DNA of 10,795 bases from an uncultured Dysgonomonas sp. GTDB lineage: Bacteria > Bacteroidota > Bacteroidia > Bacteroidales > Dysgonomonadaceae. Both the position numbers and the translations under genes were made by a program. Shown in pieces: positions 1 to 7,809 of this stretch (the first letter of the stretch is position 1; each line of letters opens with the position of its first letter). Below the pieces are notes generated by a model. The model searched no databases. It had not been told where the DNA came from and was given only the letters and a program-made list of their open reading frames with translations. The stretch is from contig CALYRA010000011.1 in NCBI GenBank assembly GCA_945292135.1, forward strand, positions 1 to 10,795, in the 5' to 3' direction.

Positions 1-1
1 T

Positions 2-1243
2 GCGATTCCTATTACGGCGGATATAGAAGAGAAGTTACTCGATGTCGGCGCAGAAATGAATATGAAAGTTATGAGGATAATTGGCGTGGCTCAAAAAATC
101 TGGGTAGAGAAAGAACATTCTTTTGCCATCGAAGATGAATCGGAAATGGTATTGATAGGCTATTTAGCTTTTCTGGATCCGCCCAAGCCTTCGGCTTCGG
201 AAGCAATCAAAGCGTTAAATAATAATGGCGTAGAAGTAAAAGTACTTTCGGGCGATAATGCCCTTATAACAAAAAATATATGCCGTCAGGTCGGAATCAG
301 CGTTGAACATGTTTTATTGGGTCAACAGATTGAAGAGATGAGCAATGAAGAACTTGAAAAAGCTGTTATCAGAACTAATATTTTCGCTAAACTCACTCCC
401 CTGCAAAAGTCAAGGGTAATCCAAATCCTTCAACACCAAAACAATACAGTCGGTTTTTTGGGTGACGGGATTAATGACGCTGCCGCATTACGGCAAGCGG
501 ATATAGGTATTTCGGTGGATACGGCTGTTGATATAGCTAAGGAATCCGCAGATATTATATTGCTCGAAAAAGACCTAATGGTATTGGAAAGAGGGGTTAT
601 AGAGGGGCGAAAAATTTTCGGTAATATAAACAAGTATATCAAGATGACAGCCAGTTCCAATTTCGGCAATATGTTCAGCGTATTAGCAGCCAGCGCGTTT
701 TTGCCATTCCTGCCCATGTTACCGATTCATCTGTTGATACAAAACTTGCTGTATGATATTTCGCAAATAACGATCCCTTTCGATAATGTAGATAAAGAAT
801 ATCTGCAAAAACCACGCAGATGGGACGCGTCCGATCTCAAACGTTTTATGATACGGATTGGACCTATCAGTTCTATATTTGATATCGCAACCTATCTGGT
901 AATGTGGTATGTCTTTAAATGTACCACATACGACGACCAATCGCTGTTCCAATCCGGTTGGTTTATAGAAGGACTTCTTTCCCAAACACTCATTGTACAC
1001 ATGATACGGACTAGGAAAATACCATTTATACAAAGCAGAGCTTCGTTGCCTGTCATGATGACTACTATCTTTGTAATGGCGATAGGTATCGTCATTCCGT
1101 TCACAAGTCTTGGGGCATCAATTGGTCTAACGCCCCTGCCTTGGACATATTTCCCTTGGTTGATAGGAATCCTTTTAGGATATTGTTTTCTTACTCAGTT
1201 TGTCAAACAATGGTATATCCGTAAATTTCATAGATGGTTATAA
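2..1243 (+). CDS. mgtA: Mg2+-translocating P-type ATPase, MgtA/MgtB type, C-terminal part (5' end outside window)
   Basis: P3B-type ATPase that imports Mg2+ across the inner membrane using ATP. The reading frame is open through the left edge from base 2, so an ATG at 56 is internal and not the start. The visible 413 residues are roughly the last half of a protein usually near 900 residues. They cover the end of the nucleotide-binding domain, the hinge of the P domain (LSGDN; then GDGINDAAALRQADIG near residues 136-151 counted from the ATG at 56) and membrane helices M5-M10. The M5/M6 block TASSNFGN...FLPFLPMLP...NLLYDISQ is close to enterobacterial MgtA as I recall it, including the Asn and Asp that line the ion path. 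The A domain and the DKTGT phosphorylation site must lie upstream. No clear terminator follows the stop. The 383-base gap separates it from the efflux operon, so co-transcription is doubtful. The family call is firm; the ion is inferred from similarity. Confidence 0.9.
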   Translation, partial: AIPITADIEEKLLDVGAEMNMKVMRIIGVAQKIWVEKEHSFAIEDESEMVLIGYLAFLDPPKPSASEAIKALNNNGVEVKVLSGDNALITKNICRQVGISVEHVLLGQQIEEMSNEELEKAVIRTNIFAKLTPLQKSRVIQILQHQNNTVGFLGDGINDAAALRQADIGISVDTAVDIAKESADIILLEKDLMVLERGVIEGRKIFGNINKYIKMTASSNFGNMFSVLAASAFLPFLPMLPIHLLIQNLLYDISQITIPFDNVDKEYLQKPRRWDASDLKRFMIRIGPISSIFDIATYLVMWYVFKCTTYDDQSLFQSGWFIEGLLSQTLIVHMIRTRKIPFIQSRASLPVMMTTIFVMAIGIVIPFTSLGASIGLTPLPWTYFPWLIGILLGYCFLTQFVKQWYIRKFHRWL

Positions 1244-1329
1244 AAGGTATTATTAATTAATTTTTCGTTCAAAGCCAATATCGGATTAGTTCTGATCGTA
1301 GGAATATGAATAAGATTTGAATGGCATTT

Positions 1330-1337
1330 TACCTTTG
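1330..1337 (+). promoter_or_regulatory. Promoter-like -7 element (TACCTTTG)
   Basis: Exact match to the Bacteroidetes -7 consensus TAnnTTTG. No TTTG-like -33 element is found 19-21 bases upstream, which weakens the call. A transcript from here would start near 1342 and begin almost at once with the inverted repeat at 1347-1385. It would give the pump operon a leader of about 285 bases, or could make a short separate RNA. Confidence 0.3.
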
Positions 1338-1346
1338 ACAGATGAT

Positions 1347-1385
1347 TGACGCACAGGGACAAAACACTTTGTATCAAATGCGTCA
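1347..1385. repeat. Nested inverted repeat (7-bp outer arms, 5-bp inner hairpin)
   Basis: Outer arms TGACGCA (1347-1353) and TGCGTCA (1379-1385) are perfectly complementary. Inside them ACAAA (1359-1363) and TTTGT (1368-1372) pair around a four-base ACAC loop, leaving internal loops of 5 and 6 bases. The result is a two-tier hairpin. No T run follows it directly, so it is not a standard terminator. It could be an RNA leader structure or a palindromic protein site; chance is possible in AT-rich DNA. Confidence 0.4.
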
Positions 1386-1521
1386 CAGCTTACCCGAAAA
1401 CAAGAGTAATCATTAAAATCAGTTATAAAAACATATTCATAAATACGGGGCTAAGAAAATTGCAGGCGTACGAAATTATTCTTTTTTTAATCATGCGATA
1501 CCGTTTTTTTAAACTTTTTCG

Positions 1522-1565
1522 ATTTCTAATAGTTTTCTAATAATATTCTAAGACTTCTCTAACGG
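1522..1565 (+). promoter_or_regulatory. Four 11-bp direct repeats, probable OmpR/PhoB-type regulator box
   Basis: Four consecutive 11-base units share a TCTAA core at the same place in each: ATTTCTAATAG (1522-1532), TTTTCTAATAA (1533-1543), TATTCTAAGAC (1544-1554) and TTCTCTAACGG (1555-1565). The core recurs at an exact 11-bp step, and neither the preceding nor the following 11 bases continue it. OmpR/PhoB-family regulators bind head-to-tail half-sites with about this period, so four units would fit two dimers. The array ends at about the -33 position of the adaptor promoter, where such a regulator can contact RNA polymerase. The obvious candidate ligand is the response regulator encoded at 7120-7809. 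The pattern is seen directly; the binding partner is inferred. Confidence 0.6.
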
Positions 1566-1585
1566 CTTACATGATACCTCAACTC

Positions 1586-1593
1586 TACTTTTG
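1586..1593 (+). promoter_or_regulatory. Promoter -7 element for the efflux operon (TACTTTTG)
   Basis: Exact match to the Bacteroidetes -7 consensus TAnnTTTG, 33 bases before the adaptor ATG, giving a predicted start near 1598 and a leader of about 29 bases. The bases 19-21 positions upstream (around 1561-1566) do not resemble the usual -33 TTTG. A promoter lacking -33 with direct repeats abutting that place suggests dependence on an activator. Confidence 0.5.
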
Positions 1594-1626
1594 TGGCAAA
1601 AATATTAATAGTAAAAACGGAATGAC

Positions 1627-2736
1627 ATGAAGAACAAAAAATATTTGCTTATCATATTGCTACCATTCATCATAAGTTTCACTGGATGCAGAAACAAAGT
1701 AGACGAAAATACGCCAAACACCTATCAGGTAAAAGGCGATACGGTTTATATAAGCGATCAAAATTTAATTGCTTCTAAAATAAAATTATCAGAAGTAGAA
1801 GTTAAATCATATTCGAAAGAAGTGATAACGGCAGGTACTGTTCAGCCTATTCCTACGCAATTTGCTTATATAGCGCCCCCTTTCTCGGGAAGGATTATCA
1901 AATCATATATCAAACTCGGACAGCCGATCAAAGCGAATACGCCTTTATTCGAAATAATATCTCCATCTTTCACCGCTGTTCAGAAAGACTTCTTTCAAGC
2001 GCGCGCCTCAAGAGAATTAGCGCAGAAAGAATTGAAACGGAAGAAAGACTTGATAAAAAACGGAGTTGGTTCGCAAAAAGAACTGGAAGAAGCCTTAAAC
2101 ACTTTACAGATTGTCGAAAAAGAATACGAAAACGCTCATTCTGCTTTGCAGGTATATCAGGTAAACCCTGAAAATATAATATTGGGACAACCCCTTATCG
2201 TACGTTCACCCATCGCCGGGCATGTTATAGAAAATAATATCGTGACAGGACAATATATCAAAGATGATTCGGAGCCTATAGCTACGATTGCGGATCTTTC
2301 GCAAGTATGGGTTACCGCGCAGGTAAAAGAAAAAGATATACGATTTATCCACGAAGGGGATAATATCGAGATAAACATGTCGGCTTATCCCGGAAAAGTG
2401 ATTACGGGTAAAGTATTTCATGTCGAAGAGGCTGTGGATGAAGCGACACGATCCATAAAAGTGTTATCCATTTGCGACAATAAAGAAGGATTACTCAAGA
2501 TAGGAATGTATACGACTGTTCACTTCCTTGACAAAGCGTCCGATTTTATACATATACCTGAAAAAGCCTTATTGCAAGGCGAAAAAGACAGCTATGTCTA
2601 TGTTGAATTAGCGCCAAATATTTATAAACGAACTCCCGTTGAGGTAGAGACTTCAAAAAACGGAGAAGCCGTTATTTCGAAAGGTCTTAGCGTGGGCAAC
2701 AAAATAATAAGTGAAGGCGGATACTATCTAAAATAA
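1627..2736 (+). CDS. RND efflux periplasmic adaptor lipoprotein (membrane fusion protein, CzcB/CusB type)
   Basis: Periplasmic adaptor that bridges the RND pump and the outer-membrane channel. The N-terminus is a lipoprotein signal peptide: KNKK, a hydrophobic stretch, then the lipobox FTGC with Cys21 as the lipidated residue. The barrel-sandwich (lipoyl-like) halves lie near 80-113 (APPFSGRI...GQPI) and 188-222 (RSPIAGHV...TGQYI). They are split by a charged helical hairpin at about 118-176. A beta-barrel follows (about 225-300) and then a membrane-proximal domain to residue 369. The pre-barrel segment 22-60 contains no Met or His, so it lacks the extra metal-binding N-terminus of CusB. Length is normal for the family. 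The ATG at 1627 places the signal peptide correctly. The gene is first in the operon, and the pump gene starts 6 bases after its stop. Confidence 0.92.
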   Translation: MKNKKYLLIILLPFIISFTGCRNKVDENTPNTYQVKGDTVYISDQNLIASKIKLSEVEVKSYSKEVITAGTVQPIPTQFAYIAPPFSGRIIKSYIKLGQPIKANTPLFEIISPSFTAVQKDFFQARASRELAQKELKRKKDLIKNGVGSQKELEEALNTLQIVEKEYENAHSALQVYQVNPENIILGQPLIVRSPIAGHVIENNIVTGQYIKDDSEPIATIADLSQVWVTAQVKEKDIRFIHEGDNIEINMSAYPGKVITGKVFHVEEAVDEATRSIKVLSICDNKEGLLKIGMYTTVHFLDKASDFIHIPEKALLQGEKDSYVYVELAPNIYKRTPVEVETSKNGEAVISKGLSVGNKIISEGGYYLK

Positions 2737-2742
2737 AGGACA

Positions 2743-5700
2743 ATGAAAAAAGATTTAATGTTGACTGTAATACAAAAACGGTGGGTAATACTCTGCCTGT
2801 TTATTATACTTTGTTTCTTTGGATATTACTCGTGGCGACAGTTGTCCATTGAAGCTTACCCCGACATTGCCGACGTTACTTCGCAAGTAGTGACGCAAGT
2901 TCCGGGTTTAGCGGCTGAAGAAGTCGAACAACAAATAACCATTCCGATAGAACGTGCTTTAAACGGTTTGCCCGGCATGCACGTGATGAGAAGCAAAAGT
3001 ACATTCGGATTGTCAATGGTTACAATTGTGTTTGAAGATGGCATCGAAGATTATTGGAGCCGCCAACGAATACAGGAAAGATTGGATGAATTAAATCTTC
3101 CTTACGGAGCGGAACCGGGATTAGACCCTCTAACTTCTCCTACGGGAGAGATATACCGATATATTATCGAAAGCGACAAACATTCGTTGAGGGAACTGAC
3201 TGATTTGCAAAACTGGGTCATCATTCCACGCATTAAGCAAGTACCGGGCGTGGCTGATGTCAGCAACTTCGGGGGTATAACCACCCAATATCAAGTAGAG
3301 CTTGATCCGCAAAAACTTGAACAATATCACCTCTCTCTCAATCAAGTGATTGAAGCTATTGAAAACAATAATTCCAATGTAGGAGGAAGCGTTATCAATC
3401 GCGGCGATCTGGGGTATGTGGTACGAGGCATAGGACAAATTACGGATTTGGAAGACTTAGGCAAAATAGTTGTCAGTTCCGAAAACGGAGTACCTGTTTT
3501 TCTGAACGATTTGGGCAAATTGAAATATGGTAATCTCGAACGCAAAGGCGTTTTCGGATATACTGACCGCAAGAGAGATTATTCGGAAAGTATCGAAGGT
3601 ATCGTCTTATTGCTGAAACATGAGAATCCATCGGTAGTGCTGAAAGGCATCAAAAACGCTGTAGATGAACTTAATAATGAAACTCTTCCTGAAGGCGTAA
3701 AAATACACGCATTTCTTGATCGTACGGATCTGGTCAATACGACGCTTCATACCGTATCACGTACCTTATTGGAAGGCATGGTCTTGGTCGTAATAGTTCT
3801 TATTATTTTCTTAGGCAACTGGCGGGGCGCATTACTCGTGGCGGTTACGATTCCTATATCGTTGCTTATAGCGTTTATATTGATGCACTTTACCAATATT
3901 CCCGCCAATTTACTTTCGCTGGGAGCCATCGATTTTGGAATAATAGTCGATGGAGCTATAGTCATGCTGGAAACGATTTTGAAAAAAAGAGAAGACCATC
4001 CTTTGGAATATCTGGAAGAAAAGACAATATCAAAACTTGTCACAGATGTCGCAAAACCAATCGCTTTCGCCACGATTATTATTATCACGGCATATCTTCC
4101 GCTCTTTGCTTTCGAACGGGTTGAACGCAAATTGTTCACGCCAATGGCTTTTACGGTAAGTTACGCATTGATAGGCGCTTTGCTTGTAGCTTTGTTCCTG
4201 ATACCAAGTATCGGATTCGCCTTGTATCGTAAACCTCGTAAATTACATCATAATAAATGGCTCGAAAAATTAACATTGAAATATTCGGGGATTGTAAATA
4301 ATATATTGAAAAAGCCCAAGAAAGTGATTGTTTCGGTAGTTGTAATCTTTGTTTGCGCCATAGGGTTAACAATACTTGTCGGAAAAGATTTCCTTCCGGT
4401 ATTGGATGAAGGGTCGATTTGGATGCAAGTAAATCTACCGCCCGGAATATCGGTTGAAAAATCAAAAGAACTGTCAGACACTCTTCGCCAACGGACAATG
4501 AAATATGCCGAAGTCACTTATATCGGAGTTCAAGCAGGGCGAAACGATGATGGAACCGACCCTTTCACGCCTTCGCATTTCGAAGTGTCGATAGGTATAA
4601 AACCTTATAGCGAATGGCCTTCGGGTAAGACAAAAGATGATCTGATAAACGAATTGGCTAAAGAATACGAATCTTTGCCCGGTTTTCGCGTAGGGTTCAG
4701 CCAACCGATGATTGACGGCGTAATGGATAAGATCGCAGGCGCGCACAGTGAATTAGTGGTTAAAGTATATGGGGAAGAATTTAAAGAAACCAGACGCATT
4801 GCGGAAAACGTTTTGTCTACCTTAGAAAAGGTAAAAGGGGCTGTGGATTTAGATATCGATCAAGAACCTCCTTTGCCTCAACTACAAATTCAGATGAACA
4901 GGGATGCCATTGCCCGCTATGGGTTGAATGTTTCGGATATATCTAACCTGATTGAGGTTGCTATCGGAGGAAAAGCAATATCTCAGATTTATAAGAATGA
5001 CAGGGTATATGATATTACCTGCAAGTATGATGAAAATTCGCGCAACACTCCTGAAAAAATTGCGGGTCTGATGCTTACATCAGCAATCGGCGCTAAAATA
5101 CCTTTGTCACAAGTAACCGATATCAAATTGAGTACGGGCGAAAGTACTATTACAAGGGAGATGAAAAAACGACATCTGACTGTAAAATTGAACATCAGAG
5201 GACGCGACCTCGCTTCATTTTTAGACGAAGCGCAAAAATCCATTGAAAAGAACGTAAAATACGACCATGAAAAATATCATATAAAATGGGGAGGCCAGTT
5301 CGAAAATCAGAATAGGGCTTATTCACGCTTAGCTGTAATTGTCCCATTAACATTAGCGATCATGTTTATACTTCTTTATGCTACATTCGGAAAATTTCGT
5401 CAGGCGGGGTTAGTTATAACAATTGTACCATTGGCGTTGTTTGGCGGTATGTTGGCTTTGAATATAAGAGGAATGACGCTCAACGTATCATCCGCTGTCG
5501 GATTTATCGCCCTTTTTGGAGTAGCAATACAAAATGTTGTAATTATGATTACGCATATCAACGGTTTGAGAAAAGATGGCATGTCTTTATTCGAAGCGGT
5601 AGCAAATGGCGCTCGTCATCGTTTTCGTCCGATACTGATGACTGCCACGGTAGCGATATTGGGATTATTGCCCGCCTCGTTAGCTACCGGTATTGGTTCC

Positions 5701-5844
5701 GATGTTCAGCGTCCTCTCGCAACGGTCATCGTATACGGATTGATGTTCTCTACTATCATCACATTATTTGCTTTACCGGCATTCTATTACTTGATAGAAG
5801 TCAGAGCCGAAAAATCAATAAAAGAAACGGATCATGAAAATTAA
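2743..5844 (+). CDS. czcA: Heavy-metal efflux RND pump (HME-RND, CzcA/CusA family)
   Basis: Inner-membrane proton-driven antiporter, expected to export divalent metal ions through the tripartite complex. Its 1033 residues are typical. TM1 is at about 13-30, followed by the first periplasmic loop, TM2-6 (about 341-490), TM7 near 528-546, the second periplasmic loop and TM8-12 (about 863-1018). The TM4 signature DFGIIVDGAIVMLE supplies Asp397, Asp403 and Glu410, equivalent to the charged residues essential for transport in CzcA. It fits the DFG-x3-DGA form of Co/Zn/Cd-type pumps rather than the Cu/Ag form. The residue after Glu410 is Thr where the classical signature has Asn. GGQFENQNRA (850-859) and FRPILMTA are further RND landmarks. 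AAAGGA overlapping the adaptor stop is a plausible ribosome-binding site. The stop overlaps the channel gene by 11 bases. The family is firm; the metal is not proven, so the symbol marks similarity only. Confidence 0.9.
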   Translation: MKKDLMLTVIQKRWVILCLFIILCFFGYYSWRQLSIEAYPDIADVTSQVVTQVPGLAAEEVEQQITIPIERALNGLPGMHVMRSKSTFGLSMVTIVFEDGIEDYWSRQRIQERLDELNLPYGAEPGLDPLTSPTGEIYRYIIESDKHSLRELTDLQNWVIIPRIKQVPGVADVSNFGGITTQYQVELDPQKLEQYHLSLNQVIEAIENNNSNVGGSVINRGDLGYVVRGIGQITDLEDLGKIVVSSENGVPVFLNDLGKLKYGNLERKGVFGYTDRKRDYSESIEGIVLLLKHENPSVVLKGIKNAVDELNNETLPEGVKIHAFLDRTDLVNTTLHTVSRTLLEGMVLVVIVLIIFLGNWRGALLVAVTIPISLLIAFILMHFTNIPANLLSLGAIDFGIIVDGAIVMLETILKKREDHPLEYLEEKTISKLVTDVAKPIAFATIIIITAYLPLFAFERVERKLFTPMAFTVSYALIGALLVALFLIPSIGFALYRKPRKLHHNKWLEKLTLKYSGIVNNILKKPKKVIVSVVVIFVCAIGLTILVGKDFLPVLDEGSIWMQVNLPPGISVEKSKELSDTLRQRTMKYAEVTYIGVQAGRNDDGTDPFTPSHFEVSIGIKPYSEWPSGKTKDDLINELAKEYESLPGFRVGFSQPMIDGVMDKIAGAHSELVVKVYGEEFKETRRIAENVLSTLEKVKGAVDLDIDQEPPLPQLQIQMNRDAIARYGLNVSDISNLIEVAIGGKAISQIYKNDRVYDITCKYDENSRNTPEKIAGLMLTSAIGAKIPLSQVTDIKLSTGESTITREMKKRHLTVKLNIRGRDLASFLDEAQKSIEKNVKYDHEKYHIKWGGQFENQNRAYSRLAVIVPLTLAIMFILLYATFGKFRQAGLVITIVPLALFGGMLALNIRGMTLNVSSAVGFIALFGVAIQNVVIMITHINGLRKDGMSLFEAVANGARHRFRPILMTATVAILGLLPASLATGIGSDVQRPLATVIVYGLMFSTIITLFALPAFYYLIEVRAEKSIKETDHEN

Positions 5845-7081
5845 TAAGCTTAAATTCATTTTAATTTGTTTCATCTTTATATACGCAGTGACTGATATTC
5901 GGTCACAAAATGTCGGTGATGAAACCAATCAAACCATATCTTTTTCCGAATTTCTGAATCTTGTCGGGAAAAATAATCTTGCCTTTTTAGCCGAAAAATG
6001 CAATGTTGATATAGCGGAAGCGGAAGTTATAGCTCAGAAAATATTACCTGACCCGGATTTGGAATTTGAAGCGGCTGACAAAACTTTTAAATTAGAACTG
6101 TCGTATAACTTGGAATTGGGAAACAAGCGGGGAGCAAGGGTAAATCTCGCCAAGAGTCAGGCTGAACGGGAAAAACTGGCGCTGGAATATTATTATCAAG
6201 AATTACGCGCCGAAGCTACAGATTTATTTTTAGACGCAATTCAACAAAAAGAACTTCTTGAGGTTAAAAAAAGTTCTTATGATTATATGTTGCAATTGAG
6301 CAAGTCCGATAGTATACGGTTTAGTTTAGGGGAAATTACTGAAACGGATGCCCGACAATCAAAACTCGAAGCTGTGACTTTATTAAATGACTTGTTTGAA
6401 CAAGAGGCTGTCTATAAATCATCTTTAGTATCCCTCAATCAGCTTATGGGTAAAAGCTCCGATATTCTCAAAATTCCATCGGGCAAATGGGATAAATTGA
6501 ACAGGGAATATAGGCTATCCGAACTTGTATCAGAAGGTTTAACCAACCGCGTTGACCTTTTGACTGCGCATAAAAATGTCGAAGTTTTAATCAATCAACG
6601 AAAATTGGTTCAGGCTGAACGTAAAATGGATATAGGTTTATCTATTAATTATGAACGTGATTGGCATGGATTTCTTCCGACAAGACGTTCCTATACAGCG
6701 GGAGTAACTATTCCTTTAAAGTTCTCGAACTTAAATAAAGGGGCTGTTAAGGCTGCTGAGTTTAACGTCAAGCAATCGAAAATACAACAGCAGAGTACGG
6801 AGTTACAGGTTCAGTCCGAAATATCGCAGGCTTTCTTTTACTTCGAAGCCGCAAAGAAAAAAGTAAAACAATACCAATCAGGCTTATTGGATGAGTCACG
6901 CAAAGTACTTGACGGAATGTTGTATAAATACAAGCGGGGTGAAACCAGCATTATGGAAGTACTGATTGCGGAACGAACTTATAATGAAGTACATGAACAG
7001 TATTTGGAAACAATGAAAGGATATGTTTCATGTTTGGTCAATTTGCAAAAAACATGTGGGATATGGGATATTGAGTTTTAA
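5834..7081 (+). CDS. TolC-family outer-membrane efflux channel (CzcC/CusC type)
   Basis: Outer-membrane factor forming the exit duct of the tripartite pump. The 415 residues start with a signal peptide (KINKLK, hydrophobic core to about residue 19), probably cut at IRS/Q24-25; there is no lipobox, unlike CusC. Two long alpha-helical OEP repeats follow. The first carries ELGNKR (94-99), a form of the ELGGKR motif usual in metal-pump channels. The second has GVTIPLKFSNLNKG (290-303) and the closing helix YKYKRGETSIMEVLIAER (364-381). The ATG at 5834 lies inside the end of the pump gene (11-base overlap), which implies translational coupling. It is the third gene of the operon, and the regulator gene follows after 38 bases. 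The gene order adaptor-pump-channel differs from czcCBA, which starts with the channel. Confidence 0.9.
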   Translation: MKINKLKFILICFIFIYAVTDIRSQNVGDETNQTISFSEFLNLVGKNNLAFLAEKCNVDIAEAEVIAQKILPDPDLEFEAADKTFKLELSYNLELGNKRGARVNLAKSQAEREKLALEYYYQELRAEATDLFLDAIQQKELLEVKKSSYDYMLQLSKSDSIRFSLGEITETDARQSKLEAVTLLNDLFEQEAVYKSSLVSLNQLMGKSSDILKIPSGKWDKLNREYRLSELVSEGLTNRVDLLTAHKNVEVLINQRKLVQAERKMDIGLSINYERDWHGFLPTRRSYTAGVTIPLKFSNLNKGAVKAAEFNVKQSKIQQQSTELQVQSEISQAFFYFEAAKKKVKQYQSGLLDESRKVLDGMLYKYKRGETSIMEVLIAERTYNEVHEQYLETMKGYVSCLVNLQKTCGIWDIEF

Positions 7082-7094
7082 AAAACTATCTTTG
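7062..7094 (+). promoter_or_regulatory. Candidate internal promoter for the two-component genes
   Basis: TATCTTTG at 7087-7094 matches the Bacteroidetes -7 consensus TAnnTTTG exactly. TATG at 7062-7065 matches the -33 element TTTG in three of four bases with a 21-base spacer. Transcription would start near 7099, leaving a leader of about 20 bases that is pyrimidine-rich and has no Shine-Dalgarno sequence. No TCTAA 11-bp array is present here, so this promoter would not share the control proposed for the pump promoter. Confidence 0.5.
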
Positions 7095-7119
7095 TCTTAG
7101 ACCTTTTTCCTTTTTTGGT

Positions 7120-7809
7120 ATGAAAAAAATACTTGTTATAGAAGATGAGAAACGAATAGCTGAGCTTTTACAAAAGGGGTTATCGGAGTTTGGTTTTGAT
7201 GTTGTCGCGGCTTTTGACGGTGATACCGCCAAACGACTTATCAATTCCAATTCTTACGATTTGGTTATTACGGATATTATTCTACCACACCATAACGGTT
7301 TTGAACTCTCGCAAATGGTCAAAAGATTACATCCGACCACTCCTGTCATTATGCTTACGGCATTAGGAACAACGGATGACAAATTAGACGGCTTTGACGC
7401 CGGGGCAGACGATTATATGGTAAAGCCTTTTGATTTGCGTGAATTGAACGCCAGAATTAACGTATTACTTAAAAGACATGATAATCAGTCCGGCAAGCAC
7501 CACTCTAATGAATTAAAATATGCGGATCTGACAATGTATCTTGATATGAGGAAAGTATTCAGATCGGATAAGGAGATCAAATTGACGCCTAAAGAATTCA
7601 ACCTGATGAAATATTTACTTGAAAATCCTGAAAGGGTTTTACCCCGTACCGAAATAGCCGAAAAAGTATGGGACACTCATTTCGATACCGGCACAAATTT
7701 TATTGATGTATATATTAATTATTTAAGAGGAAAAGTCGATAAGGGTTTCAATAAAAAGCTCATTCATACAAGTCCGGGTATCGGATTTATTCTCAAATCG
7801 GAAGAATGA
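7120..7809 (+). CDS. OmpR/PhoB-family response regulator
   Basis: Cytoplasmic DNA-binding regulator of a two-component system, 229 residues (usual length). The receiver domain (about 1-120) has the acidic pair Glu8/Asp9, the phospho-acceptor Asp52 (in VITDIILP), Thr80 and Lys102 (in VKPF). The C-terminal winged helix (about 130-226) shows the usual beta strand, LTPKEFNLMKYLLENP, the recognition-helix region TNFIDVYINYLRGKVD and the closing TSPGIGFIL hairpin. The start is the first ATG after a short U-rich leader. It lies 38 bases after the channel gene and overlaps the kinase gene by 4 bases. Its position directly behind a metal-type RND operon, as with czcRS and cusRS, suggests it controls that operon, possibly through the 11-bp repeats at 1522-1565. 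The family is firm; the target is inferred. Confidence 0.93.
   Translation: MKKILVIEDEKRIAELLQKGLSEFGFDVVAAFDGDTAKRLINSNSYDLVITDIILPHHNGFELSQMVKRLHPTTPVIMLTALGTTDDKLDGFDAGADDYMVKPFDLRELNARINVLLKRHDNQSGKHHSNELKYADLTMYLDMRKVFRSDKEIKLTPKEFNLMKYLLENPERVLPRTEIAEKVWDTHFDTGTNFIDVYINYLRGKVDKGFNKKLIHTSPGIGFILKSEE

Larger units (their letters stand above)
1244..1626. other. Intergenic region with regulatory elements, no supported gene
   Basis: 383 bases between the Mg2+ ATPase and the efflux operon. A 64-codon frame at 1346-1540 has only a TTG start, overlaps an inverted repeat and runs through homopolymer T tracts, so I do not call it. From left to right the region holds a promoter-like TACCTTTG, a nested inverted repeat, AT-rich sequence with T runs near 1480-1520, four 11-bp direct repeats and TACTTTTG close to the adaptor start. 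These are listed separately. I see no strong GC-rich terminator behind the ATPase gene. Confidence 0.7.

Noticed and set aside
56..58. ATG at 56 as the start of the ATPase gene
   Set aside because: The frame continues open to the window edge with MgtA-like sequence, and starting here would remove the phosphorylation domain.
1251..1262. AT-only palindrome followed by T run after mgtA as a terminator
   Set aside because: The stem would contain only A/T pairs and is too weak to call an intrinsic terminator.
1444..1490. Possible small-RNA terminator before the T run at about 1481
   Set aside because: Only a 4-bp TACG/CGTA pairing is available upstream of the T run, too little for a terminator hairpin.
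1346..1540. 64-codon plus-strand frame in the intergenic region
   Set aside because: TTG start with no ribosome-binding site, overlaps the inverted repeat, T-run-driven Phe/Leu/Ile-rich tail and no recognisable domain.
1622..1630. Two-codon frame (ATG ACA TGA) overlapping the adaptor start codon
   Set aside because: A minimal start-stop of this kind arises easily by chance; nothing supports regulation by it.
3747..4498. Long minus-strand frames of 115-130 codons opposite the RND pump
   Set aside because: Antisense shadows of a clear, well-conserved gene; they have no domains or start signals of their own.
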